From positions 176,808,798 through 176,872,797 of the forward strand of contig NC_134138.1 in assembly GCF_033958435.1 (NCBI RefSeq): 64,000 bases of DNA, in the 5' to 3' direction. Position numbers and translations under genes: made by a program. The notes below the pieces were generated by a model that searched no databases, was not told the origin of the DNA, and was given only the letters and a program-made list of their open reading frames with translations. Position 1 is the first letter of the stretch. Every line of letters starts with the position of its first letter. Below are positions 23,935 to 34,075 of this stretch, piece by piece. The DNA is from Carettochelys insculpta. Taxonomy: Eukaryota; Chordata; Testudines; Carettochelyidae.

Positions 23935-24669
23935 ACACTGCAGACATCTTTCAAAAGAAGCCCTTGAAAAAGTACCTCCACAACCAAAAAAAACAAGTCA
24001 AAAGACTGCTCTTGCTCTTCAAAAGAGAGCATCCACACAGCCCCCCACTCATTCAAAAGAACAGGCAAGGGATCAAAAAAACGGGTGCCATGAGACCTGC
24101 TCTTTTGAAAAAAAGGGCCTGCGGGGCATCTACACACATTTTCTTTCAACAGACGCTGTCAAAAGGGGGTGCTCTTCTTCAAATGGGAAAGGAAGAGACA
24201 TTTTGAAAGAAGTGCTGCAGACTTTTGATTTACTTTCAAAAGAACACTGAGAATGCTTCTAGATATGCACAATCTTCTGGAAGATCGGCACCTTTTTCCA
24301 GAAGGTCAGTGGAGCATCTACACATGAAAGGCACTTTTCCAGATTCCTTCCAAAAGAAGGTGCCGCACCTTCCAAATTCCATACTCTGCTGTGGAACCAG
24401 GAAGAGAGCCTTCTTCTGGAAGAAAGTATGTGTAGACGCTCATGGACTGCTTCTTCCTCAGGAAGCAGTCCGCCATGCTGGCAGCCTGACGGAGAGCAGA
24501 GATGCTCCAGGTGACCCCAGCAGGGCTCTATGTTCTCTGGGTCCTGCTGCTTTTAAAGCTGCAAGGACCCGGAGACCCCGTGGCAGGAAGCTGAGAGTGT
24601 GGAAGCAGGCAGCACATACAAGGCTGCCAGCCACACTCCAGTGAAGCCCTGCAGCAGGCAACAAGCCCC

Positions 24670-25304
24670 AAGCTGCCCAGATGGCCAGCAGGCCAGCATC
24701 CCACGACCCCCAGGGCAACCCCAGGAACACAGATAAGGGCAGCCAGGACCCCAACTGGGCTCCCAAATGAAGGGCCCCCTCCTGGACAAAGCCAGATCTC
24801 CAGCAACACCTAGGGAGTTCTCCAGAACACCAGCAGGCACTGCCACAATGCTCTCACATTTGCATTGCTCACCCAGACACTGGCTGCCCAAGGCCACCCC
24901 TCTCAGACACCTGAGTATGTCCAATGCAAAGTTAAGGAGCTGCACCAGGGCACATGTAGGCCCGGGACAGTGCTCGCAGTTACAGCCATGCCCCAGACAG
25001 CTGCCCCTTCTTCTGGGAGCTGCAGGATCTTCTGGTGGCAGACAATGCCTCACCACCCCAGGTCACCATTGAGATGGCCGCACCGGAGCCTCCTGCTGCA
25101 CCAGAGGGGGAGGAGGTCCCTGCTATTGTGGACGTCCCGTCTAGTGGGGAGTCCTCCGATGGCTTCCTGGTGCTAGAGCTGACCTCCACCACCAGCAGCC
25201 AGGCCACCTCTAATCAGGCATCACTCAACCCGTTCGAGGCAACCTCAGATAAGCGCATGCCCTGGCACATCCCAGGAAGGGGGCACACCAGGGCCCCAAG
25301 GTGA
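24670..25304 (+). pseudogene. Myb/SANT-like Harbinger accessory gene pseudogene
   Basis: The stretch around 24,771-24,790 (AGGGCCCCCTCCTGGAC) aligns with the first-helix tryptophan region of the large copy. AAAGTTAAGGAGCTGCACCA at about 24,929 aligns with its last helix (KVKELQQ). Between them the frame is broken by stops and indels. The downstream frame open at 25,035-25,304 carries the acidic region (EGEEVPAIVDVPS, then ESSDGFLVLEL), homologous to acidic regions in the other copies. The coiled C-terminal exon is not clearly recognisable. Not functional. Confidence 0.6.
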
Positions 25305-25849
25305 TGCCTAACTCCAGATGGCCTGTTCCAGAATGGGCCCAGAGCCTTGGCCATGCCTGAAGGTGATATCCAGCACGCTTTCCTGTGGAACTGCAACCTG
25401 TCCCTCCCCCGCCCCCCTCAGCCCCTGGCTGAGCCCCAGCCTCTGACAAACTGCCCTTACCTGCCGGTTCTCCTGGCCCCATCAGCACCCCACAGGGGAC
25501 TGCGCACCCTAGTGGGAGGGGCAACTATGGGCACTGGGGCTCAAGGCCTTCCACCCTGTCCCTCAAGTAGGGCCCCCACCATCCCTCTCCCAGGCCCCAT
25601 CCAAGCTCACATGCCCCAGTTCTCTGACCCCCCATGTACATAGTTATGCACAGTACAGTTTATACATGGTTGTTTATTGGTTCCTAACAACTATTTACAA
25701 ATGTTTCCAAGTTTTGTGTTATATACAGATTTAGATTTTGCACTTCCTGAGTCCCTCATTATTGTGGGGGAAGGTAGGAGGTGGGGTCTGTGGGGGTAAG
25801 GGGAGGGTGGGTGGACCCGTGGGGGAGGTGGAAGAGGTTAGTACTCCCC

Positions 25850-27105
25850 TCAGGTGAATGTCTCCTGGAGCACCTCTCAGATGTGGACCCCATCGCGACT
25901 GTGTAGCCTGTCAGGGACTGCAGCAGGCTGCTGGTACCTGGGGGCTGGCTCCACCACCCAGCCCTGGGAAAGGGTCCCTTCACGCACTTTGATGAGGTTG
26001 CAGAGGTCACAGCAGGTGGCCACGAGCTGTAGGATGTTCTCCACCCCCCACCTCTAGGTGCATAAGAAGACATCTGAACCACTCCTTCAGATGGCCAAAT
26101 GAGCACTCGACTTTGTACTGGACCCGTGTGGGCCAGGCATTGACCAGCTCCTGGAAGGGTGTGAGGTGGCCCACATATGGGCACATCAACCAGGGCTGCA
26201 GGGGGTAGGCCGGGTCACCCATGAGGCAGAGGGACATGGCGCCCTCCCCTATGGCACATTCCCACTGGGGCATCAATGTTCTAGCCTCCATCCTGGGGAA
26301 CAGAACAAAGTTTCACAGGATGAGCATGTCATGCGCCCTGCCCAGCCAGCCCACATAAATGTCTGTGAACCTCCCCCGTGCATCCACCACTGCTTGGAGC
26401 ACAATGGAATGGTACCTCTTGCAGTTCACGTCGTGGCTGCTGCTGTGGTCTGGGGCCCTGATGGGGATTTGCGTCCCTTTGATCATCCCAGTACACTGGG
26501 GGAACCTGAGCTCTGTGAAGCCCTTGACGAGTGTGTCCAGGTCTCTTGTGCACACCAGCCACCACACCAGCAAGTGGTTGATGGCTCTCATGATCTGCAG
26601 GGGAATGAGAGTGGGCACACTAGTGGGCATCTGCTGGGGTGCTCCTGCCCCCTTCCTCAGCCCCCCCGCCTGGCTACGGGCCCTCACCTTCTGGGGCACC
26701 CCTCTGGCAACGAGCATGTGTTGGTCTCCTTGGGCTATGCCTACTGGCCTCCCAGTCCAGCCCCATCGCCCATGGGGTGCCCCATGCCCACCGATCCCCC
26801 CTTCCCGTCCCCCGGCAAGGGCGAGGCTTACTTCTAGTAAGATGGCCCCGATGGTGGACATGCCCACCCTGACTGCTGCCTGATGGATGAGTAGCTGTCC
26901 AGGGTGGACAGTTTCCATATGGCAATGGCCATGTGCTTCTCAGCAGACAGAGCCAGCCTCATCCAGGTGTCCTGGCATTGAAGTATGGGGGTGCGCCAGC
27001 TGTAGATCTCCAGAAAGGTTTCCTTCTTTATCTGGAGATGCTGCAGCCAGTGGTCATTGTCCCACTGCCCCATGATGACCCTGTCCCACCAGTCGCCATG
27101 TGAAT
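25850..27105 (-). pseudogene. Harbinger DDE transposase pseudogene
   Basis: Exon 1 remnant (27,105 to about 26,832) encodes WWDRVIMGQWDNDHWLQ and AIAIWKLSTLDSYSS, then VRVGMSTIGAILLEV before a splice donor. Exon 2 starts at about 26,594 after a CCCCTGCAG acceptor, and the intron position matches the large copy. The nuclease domain is recognisable in pieces. The first catalytic block, normally DGTH, reads IKGTQ, so the first Asp is lost. The second is GDPAYPLQPW and the third VECSFGHLK, with exactly 35 residues between that Asp and Glu. The fragments lie in different frames. A C-terminal remnant (SQGWVVEPAPRYQQP) ends near 25,853. It is inactive by substitution and frameshift. Confidence 0.8.
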
Positions 27106-27109
27106 TGGT

Positions 27110-27575
27110 GGGAAAAATTCCTAACACAGAGGTTCTTAAGCTGTGTGGTGTCATGGGCATGGAAGCAATGCTTACAAACAAACAGTTTCACTGGATTGAT
27201 TATGTTATGAGGATGGATGATACACAGATACCAAAGATGGTTTTCTATGGCGAGCTTGCTTATGGAAAGCTCCCTGTCAGTGGTCAGTATAAGCACTATA
27301 AAGACACCTTAAAGACCAACATGAAGTCATGCAGCATATCTCCCACTGATCTGGAAACTCTAGTTCAGGACAGATTGTCCAGGTGGCAAACCACCATACA
27401 GGCGCTTGTTTGCTTGGAAAGTCAGTGTACCCAGGCGCTAGAGGAAAAGCATAGGATCTGAAAAGAATGTACAACACCTGCAGTTGGCAGGTTTTTGTAT
27501 GTGACATCTGTGGATCAAGGATTGGTTTAGTCACTCACAAATAGCATCATAAAAGATGAGATCTGCCAATCAATG
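27110..27575 (+). repeat. LINE 3'-terminal ORF fragment with zinc-finger-like end
   Basis: The plus-strand frame to 27,461 contains HWIDYVMRMDDTQIPKMVFYGEL, given here as two parts: HWIDYVMRMDD and PKMVFYGELAYGK. It continues with KHYKDTLKTNMKSCSI and LVQDRLSRWQTTI. This is typical of the region after the reverse transcriptase of some non-LTR retrotransposons. After a stop and frameshift, VCDICGSRIGLVTHK at about 27,498-27,542 matches the terminal Cys-Cys-His zinc-finger-like motif of these proteins. The polymerase domain itself is absent. It abuts the truncated Harbinger copy. The LINE clade was not determined. Confidence 0.65.
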
Positions 27576-29425
27576 CATCAGTCCAAGAAAGCAAAGCCAT
27601 ACTATCTTGTGCGAGTTTTTCATTTCCACACTTTCTTAGGCCTTGCAACACTCTGGATTAATGCTACCTCAGTACAAAATCTGTTCAAACAATAAAAGAA
27701 TATGCTGAACTCATCCTTAAACTGAAGCTATACTGTATTTAACTGAGGTCATTAGTATGAGTGTTCCATGGTTATTTCGAGAATGTCAGAATAATTCATT
27801 CACCAATAGAACACAAGCAATTACATGAATATTATTGTACCAGTGTACTACTCTGTCACTTTCCCATGGTTACCTACATCTGAAGAAGGAGACAATTAGA
27901 TACTTTAGAATAGGCAATGGTGTTGTAGTCATTTTGCCTTGCTTTTGTCAGTCAAAAGATACTAACCATGTTGCAATCTGAAAAGGGTGAGATTGTGCCC
28001 TTGTTAAGCACTAAACCATGTTGCAGGCAACAGGGGAATTATTAAAGGTAACTAGGAAAATATCAGGGTCGTTTTTGATGGCCACCAAAGGAGACACTGG
28101 AAACAACAGAATTTTGACCTTTGCGGGTAGCAAACACGGGTCTAGATTTTCCCTGTGAGATACAGTAGGTATCAGAATGTCTCATATTAGGCGGAGTGGG
28201 ATCATATGTTCTATCTCAGCTGAAGCTGCAGGTGCTCAGAATTCTTGAAAAATCAGTCAAGCCATAATTTATTTCCTCCCGCTCCCCACTGAATTACAAG
28301 TTGGAGCTAAGCTGTAGTTTCCCCCTGTATATTTTAAGCTCTTTGACGCAGGGACTACCTTTTTGTGCATATGGCATCTAGCACAATGGGGACACAGGTC
28401 CATGACTGGGGTGCTTTCATGCCACCATAAAGGGAGCTGCTCTGAATCAATAACAACTTAAACAACTCACTAGCTCAGCTGCACTGGCTGGCAGCTAGTG
28501 AGGGTGGAGCCTATTTTCTATCACTCCTCACACTCTGCTTGGGGAGGTGGTAGTAATAGGCACAAGGCTCTGGATAGCCCATTAAGGGACAGCAGTTTAG
28601 GCCTGGAGCTTGCTAGTTTTTGTAGATGCGGGGGGGGAAAAATCTCACTTTCATCTCCCACCTGTGGATTCTAGAACAGCCTTTGTATAAAAAACAACAT
28701 ACCCAAGAGTAAAGGCTCAAAACATTGAGGTTCACATTAGTGCTATTGAAACACTGTGGATCACTGTTGGAGAACACTGTTGTATTTTGAACACTGGATA
28801 ATGCGCTAAGATTTGGGCTTACTGAATTCCACAGAAGGCACCTGCAAAAACTGTGAGGCTGTATTCCGAATGACAAAGCCCAGTCAGATGTCAAATTTGA
28901 GCCAACATTTGAGGGCTGAGTAGTTTTCCTTGGTGCTTGCAGAGTCATTTGAAAGGCAGAATTAAACAAAAAGAGGCTTCCTTTATTTTTGAAAGCCTAC
29001 GGATGTATTGCATCAAGGAACTTGAAAATGTTGCAGCTACTGCATACTAAATGCAAATACAAACATATACTTTTTAACACGTCATTTCAAATCCCTGCCA
29101 TTATAAGCTTTGAAAAATAAAACTGAGATTGCCAGCCACTGAAACACGTAACTGAGTTTGAGAAACTAAAACCAGGGCAATTTTGGGAGTGGAAGGAAGC
29201 AACTCCAAAGCCCTGAGACTCCTAGCTCAGCCAGGATGCCAGGGTTTTCAGGTTACTGATTCCTCTATGCTTTCCTGGTGGGCTGCTGAGGCAATAGTGA
29301 AAAACTGAAAATATTACTAGTGATACTTTCAGGCATCTTCCTCTACTGTGGGAGAAAAGGCATTTGCTATAACTATTCAGACAGGCAAGGCAACTCCTAA
29401 AGGGGAACAGAAGTCCTTTATTTCT
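27576..29425. other. Unassigned AT-rich sequence
   Basis: No exon, RNA gene or transposon end was supported. The 118-codon minus frame at 28,613-28,969 has no domain. Confidence 0.5.
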
Positions 29426-29433
29426 ACCTAAGG

Positions 29434-30173
29434 CAGGGGTCTGTAATCTGTGGCTCTGGAGATGGATGTGGCTCTTTAACAACTTCTTTGTGGCTCCTGA
29501 TGCTATAATTGCAAAGTTAAAAAAAATCCTGATTATTTTCAAGAAACAGTGAACTTCTAAAAGCCCAAAAATGAACAACTCATATCTAAATAGCAAATAA
29601 TACATAATCTTGAAACATTGGATAACTCCCTCTCGCATTCTCCAGAGAGAGAGAAGGTTTGGGAGTGACAGTCAGGAAGACAGTGGTGCAAACACACATG
29701 TAAAGTACAAAGAAATAGAATATGTAAAAAGTTTGTGAATGTTCTGCAGAATGTTGCCCACTCCCTCCCCCCAGTTCTTTCTTTGAAGGTGGGAGGGATA
29801 GCTTGGTGGCTAGAGCATCGGCCTTACAAACCTAGGGTTGTGAGCAAAATCCTTGAGAGGGCCTTTCAAGGCCCTAAAGAAGGTTAGTTTGAAAAAATGT
29901 GGAGCATGGTGGTAGGCCCTGCTGTGAGTGCAGGGGACTGGACTCAATGACCTCTCAAGGTCCCTTCCAGCCCTATGAGATATGTATATGAATTGAATGA
30001 CAAATCATTGTGTGTGCACTCTTCTTAAAATAGGGATTAAAAAAGTATGTTTTGATGTTATTTATTAAGGACCATCTCATATTCACATCCGTTGCAGCTC
30101 TTGAATTATTGATGTTTTTTTACCAAATTGGAAAAAAAATGGCTCTTCTTGCTATTTTGGTTGCCAACCCCTG
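29434..30173. mobile_element. hAT-type non-autonomous element with 8-bp duplication
   Basis: The left end CAGGGGTCTGTAATCTGTGG and the right end read inward, CAGGGGTTGGCAACCAAAAT, are short imperfect inverted repeats of hAT (Charlie-like) type. The flanks are ACCTAAGG (29,426-29,433) and ATCTAAGG (30,174-30,181), an 8-bp duplication with one mismatch, as expected for hAT. Internal words such as TGGCTCT near both ends fit known hAT MITEs. A SINE is nested at 29,791-29,992. No transposase is encoded. Confidence 0.85.
29791..29992 (+). repeat. tRNA-derived SINE with CR1-like tail, nested in hAT element
   Basis: A sense-strand head (GATAGCTTGGTGGCTAGAGC) fits a Pol III A box, and TAGGGTTGTGAGCAAAATCC fits a degenerate B box. 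The tail (GGGGACTGGACTCAATGACC, then AAGGTCCCTTCCAGCCC) is CR1-like and ends in a short AT-rich stretch. This is the most complete member of the family in the window. It inserted after the surrounding hAT element. Confidence 0.85.
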
Positions 30174-30181
30174 ATCTAAGG

Positions 30182-32150
30182 GAATCACAGGGGTGGCTGA
30201 GCCCATCTCAAGGACAATCAAGCTGACATTGCAGAGACAGAGAAAGGTGGCCCAGTATTGGGAATTTTATGGGGCTAGAAATTAGTTACTCATTCCCTCT
30301 GTCAATCCTCCAGGGATCCCGTGTCCTGCATCTCTCTGGAGAGAGGGCTGAAAAGCTTTTATGTATGTCGCTTCATCCCACTGCAGGTGCATCTGAGGAA
30401 CAATGCAGAGGGACTAGGGTGGAAGAAATTCCAGCTAGGACCCCAGTGATCAGATGCTTGTTGGGGCTGTAGGGGGATTGAAGGGAGCCTGTGATTGTCT
30501 GGGGCATGGGGGTCTATTCAGCTAATTGGGGCCCATTTTCAGCTGGCAGATAAAGTTCAGAGGTGGTTTCAGAGCTCAGGATGTGCACCACACCCCCTTA
30601 TTTTTTTCCCCAGTTTATAGACCTGGCTTTCCCCCTCCCACACATGGGACAATATATGCAAGTTCCAAATCTATGTCCCTATCACGCAGCTATCTTTTGA
30701 GTAATTTGAAGCCCCCAAGTTAGACTAAATACACTCATTTTGTGCATTTGTACATTAGCAATTGCCTAATTAATTTTCTTGATCTGAAGAGCACTGTGGC
30801 ATTTATGAACAAATCAGCAAGAAACTCAAGTTTCACAGCTGCACTTTACATCACATTTCTGAATTTATGACTACTGGGAGTCGGAGCTCTTTAAAATCAC
30901 AACGCTGAATCTTTCATATTTGGAAATAAATAGGAATTTGATTCCACCCTTCATAAACTCTCTTTTACCATTTCCTTTTACAGCAGCAGTGTACAAGGTA
31001 CTATAGTCATACAATTTGCTTCCAAGCAATATAATGTGATTAAATGGCTATGAACTTTTCTGGCACAGCAAAATATTGTTCACCAAGGGCTCCAGGATGA
31101 GAGATACAGGGTTTGATCTTACTATTCAATATGTGCACTTCCTTTTGTATGCCATAAAAACCATCCTACATGCAGAGTTGCCAATTTTAGGAGGCAGACA
31201 ATATGATGATGTGCATCCACCTCCTCTAACAGGAGGATCTAACACTCCAACAATTCACTTCTCAAAATGTTTGTAAGTGCAGCATTGTGAGTCACTATCT
31301 TGGGGTTGCAGAGCTGTGCAGCCCAGTGGGGTAGCGACTCACAGGGCTCCATAAGAGAGATTAAGCTTCCCCCCGCAACCCATCCAGCTCCAGCTGGACT
31401 GTGACGCCTAAGGCAGGGGAGAAGAAAGTCTGTGAACCACTTTACATAAACATAGGCGGCATGTCATTGAGATTTGGCATGGAGAGTTATAGCTATGGTT
31501 TTGCTCTCTCATGAACTGGCTGGATGTGAAGGGGAAATACTCTGCCACTTTTTATCTCCCTCCTCATTTTGTGCAAGAGGAAGGCACCAGAACATTTATG
31601 CCTCAGAGGAGGGTTTCTGAGGCACAGATTCTCAGGGAGGGTACAGTTTGTGTATCACCTTTTACTTGGAGCTGTGCTATAGGTGGAGTCCAACCCAATG
31701 TTTACATGTGGGTTGGCACAGAGCAGTAGCTTGGAATGCAAGCAATAACTCCAGTTAATCCTATTATTGCCAAGAGCTATTAAAGGAGTACAGAGAGGAA
31801 ACAACATGTTTGAGTTGGCCAAGGCTTTACTACAGAGGATCTCAATTTGGGTCCTGAGCCAAAAGCAACTGGGAGAAATAGGCAGGCAGCGTGTCTGTCC
31901 CTAGGCAGAAGGAACAACTCACATTTGGTCTCCAGGGACCTCCTCCGGCTTTCAAAAAGGAGTAGACCTGATAGCCATATGAACCTTTCCTTTGGTGAAA
32001 AGAGCAGTGAGGAGAGAAAATAAAGATTCCTCATACCTGAAGGGGAATAGGTATCTCAACTCTAGTGGGGAGCTAGGGGGTCAAAATCAAAGAATTCAGG
32101 TAAGTGTTATTGTTGCTGCTACCAAAGGTTGCCTAAAGTCAGCAACCTGA
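30182..32150. other. Unassigned sequence
   Basis: No element, exon or RNA gene could be supported; open frames are short. Confidence 0.5.
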
Positions 32151-32425
32151 GGGTATGTCTACACTAGGAACTAACTTTGAAGTTAAATTCGAAGTTAGGC
32201 ACTACTTAGAAGTAGCCACCAGAGAGCCTACACACATTTTCCCTTACTTCGAAGTTAACTTTGAAGTAGTGAGCCCAACTTCGAAGTCATTACTCCACGT
32301 CCAGGAGTGGAGTAGTTAACTTCAAAGTAGGGTGTGTGTAGATGCTCAACTTCGAAGTTGCTTACCTTGAAGTTGTACTTCAAAGTAAGAAACTCCAAAG
32401 TTATTTCTGCAGTGTAGACACAGCT
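32151..32425. mobile_element. Harbinger-type MITE rich in TTCGAAGTTA motifs
   Basis: The left end GGGTATGTCTACACTAGGAA and the right end read inward, AGCTGTGTCTACACTGCAGA, share the GTCTACACT core. The interior is almost entirely built of AACTTCGAAGTTA/AACTTTGAAGTTA palindromic words. The flanking triplets (TGA and CTA) do not match, so the duplication has decayed or the boundaries differ. Confidence 0.7.
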
Positions 32426-33014
32426 CTACACATTAACTTTTTTTTTTCGTTTGGAACCTGCTCAGCGTGGAGCATTTTCCCATTCTCACCATGACTGGAC
32501 CACATACAGAAGTTGAGCAGCTGGAATCTTAGCTGACTTGACAGAACCTTCTGCCAACAAAAAAGGCTCAGACTTTTGTAACCAGCAGTCCCAGGTAGAG
32601 CTGGGCAAAATTTGTTTAAAAGGGGGTTTTTTTGGTGAAAAAAAAAGATACAATGTCTCTGAAATGTTTAAATTTTTAAATTAAAAGAATACTATAAACT
32701 CGCTAAAAATTCTATTGTCTTTCTCTGCTAGGACCAGAGTCAACCAGGGTGAGTTTTCAATTCACTAGATTTAATTGATGTTTATGAGTGCAGGATTCAC
32801 AAAGAAGCAGAGAAACATTATGGACAGCTCTACTACAAGTTATTGTGTGCTACTTCTGCTTATTTTATCACACATTGTATGGGATCCTATGTCCAACCCT
32901 GTATAAATCATAACATTGTCATGGAATATTGGTATATTTTAATATCAAAATATCTAGTGTCACTCCTGTATTTGTCATAATTTGCCTACCCCAAGGGGCA
33001 TTATTCTTCCTTAT
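32426..33014. other. Unassigned AT-rich sequence
   Basis: Nothing recognisable. Confidence 0.5.
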
Positions 33015-34075
33015 AGGCAGTGTTATTGTAGCTATGGTAGTTCCATGATATTACTGGCTCAAAGTGGGTGAGTCAGTTTTTTTTTTATTGGACCAGCCTC
33101 TGTTTGTGAAAGAGACAAGCTTTTGAGCTTACAAAGAGCTCTTTGTCAGATTTGGGAAACTAACAAAGCATCACTGCTAAATACATGATGGAACAGATTG
33201 ATCAGAATAGGTAGTTTGCTTATTTCAATGAACCATTCAAGATGAAGTGGCGTCGTAGCACCCCTGTCGCAGGGAGGAAAAGGGGAAAGAAGTAGCCAGA
33301 AGAGGAGTTAGCAGGTTACAGCTTGTTGGATGGAGTTATACCTCCAGGGTCTTTATAAATATCATGATTTTTAAGCCCTTGGACTCATCTTTTGAATGTG
33401 CTGGACAGGTTTCCTTTGAGAATGAGAAATGAGGTCAGATACAGAGAGATCACCTTTTAAAAGTGTCCTCCCCCTATGTTGTCTTTTATCACTTTCTTGG
33501 GTTAGTTAATTGTCTGTTTGCACTCACATCCTTCTTACTGGAGCACGTAGTTCACTTAATGATGCACATCACACGAAATAGGCACATATGGGTGTGGGCG
33601 CTAATTTTCTGATATCCCAACAAGTGTTTGAATCCTGATCTGCATCAAGGCCACATCCTTATTCCTTCCCACCCCTACTCCATCCCTTCCTTCTCTCTCC
33701 CCACATCTCTGTCCCTAAACCTGATTCTCCCACCTCGACACCTTCCCCTCCCACCCCCCTGCCTGTCCCTAAACAGCCAAGGGCAGAAGCCAGGTGAGGG
33801 ACAGGGGGAGAAGAAGGACTTGATCAGCAGGGCCACGTGGGTGCTAAACATCCTCTCTTTCCCCGCCCCCCCATGGGTACTCGAGCTCTGGAGCATCCCC
33901 AGTGTTAGTGCCTGTGTGTGTGGATCCCATGGATCTTGAGAGGTATGTTGTTAGAGGGTTGTTGTTAGAGGTATGTTGTTCGAGGTATGTTGTTAGAGGG
34001 TTGACCCTTGAAAGTGGGGAAAGATGGCTACGGGCTTTACATCTGCTGTTCTGGCAAGATCTGGTGGCCCTTTTT
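33015..34075 (-). repeat. Penelope-like element relic with GIY-YIG-like region, minus strand
   Basis: On the minus strand about 33,590-33,480 encodes a decayed block RVMCIIK*TTCSSKKD, then NRQLTNPRK. It can be aligned with a pattern of the form VVYLI-C-KC, YVGET, SLR-R-N-H, the GIY-YIG endonuclease signature of Penelope-like retroelements. The plus-strand segments GGACCAGCCTCTGTTTGTGA and AACCATTCAAGATGAAGTGG (33,095-33,255) and GATCCCATGGATCTTGAGAG (33,922-33,941) are, to my recollection, parts of one common chelonian repeat in this order. A C-rich insertion or diverged stretch separates 33,620-33,905. Stops throughout make it inactive. Confidence 0.5.
33942..34005. repeat. Short tandem repeat of AGGTATGTTGTTAG-like units
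   Basis: Four imperfect units of about 14-17 bases built on GTATGTTGTTAGAGG/GTTGTTGTTAGAGG lie within the Penelope-like relic. They are probably a local expansion. Confidence 0.7.

Larger units (their letters stand above)
23935..27105. mobile_element. Degraded two-gene PIF/Harbinger copy, right end missing
   Basis: The left end TGCTACGCCTACACTGC is a family terminus variant. Subterminal sequence carries several copies of the TCTACAC core (about 24,129, 24,318 and 24,431) in mixed forms. A Myb/SANT-like gene relic on plus (about 24,670-25,304) faces a transposase relic on minus (27,105 to about 25,850). Homology to the transposase stops abruptly near 27,105, just inside the first exon. A LINE fragment begins there, so the transposase-side terminus is lost. 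Confidence 0.8.

Noticed and set aside
26166..26837. 223-codon plus-strand open frame
   Set aside because: It is the complement of the transposase exon 2 and intron region. The minus strand carries the recognisable nuclease motifs.
29791..29865. tRNA-like sequence with A and B boxes
   Set aside because: It is the head of a SINE with a CR1-like tail; it lacks a proper cloverleaf and is repeated elsewhere in the window, so it is not a functional tRNA gene.
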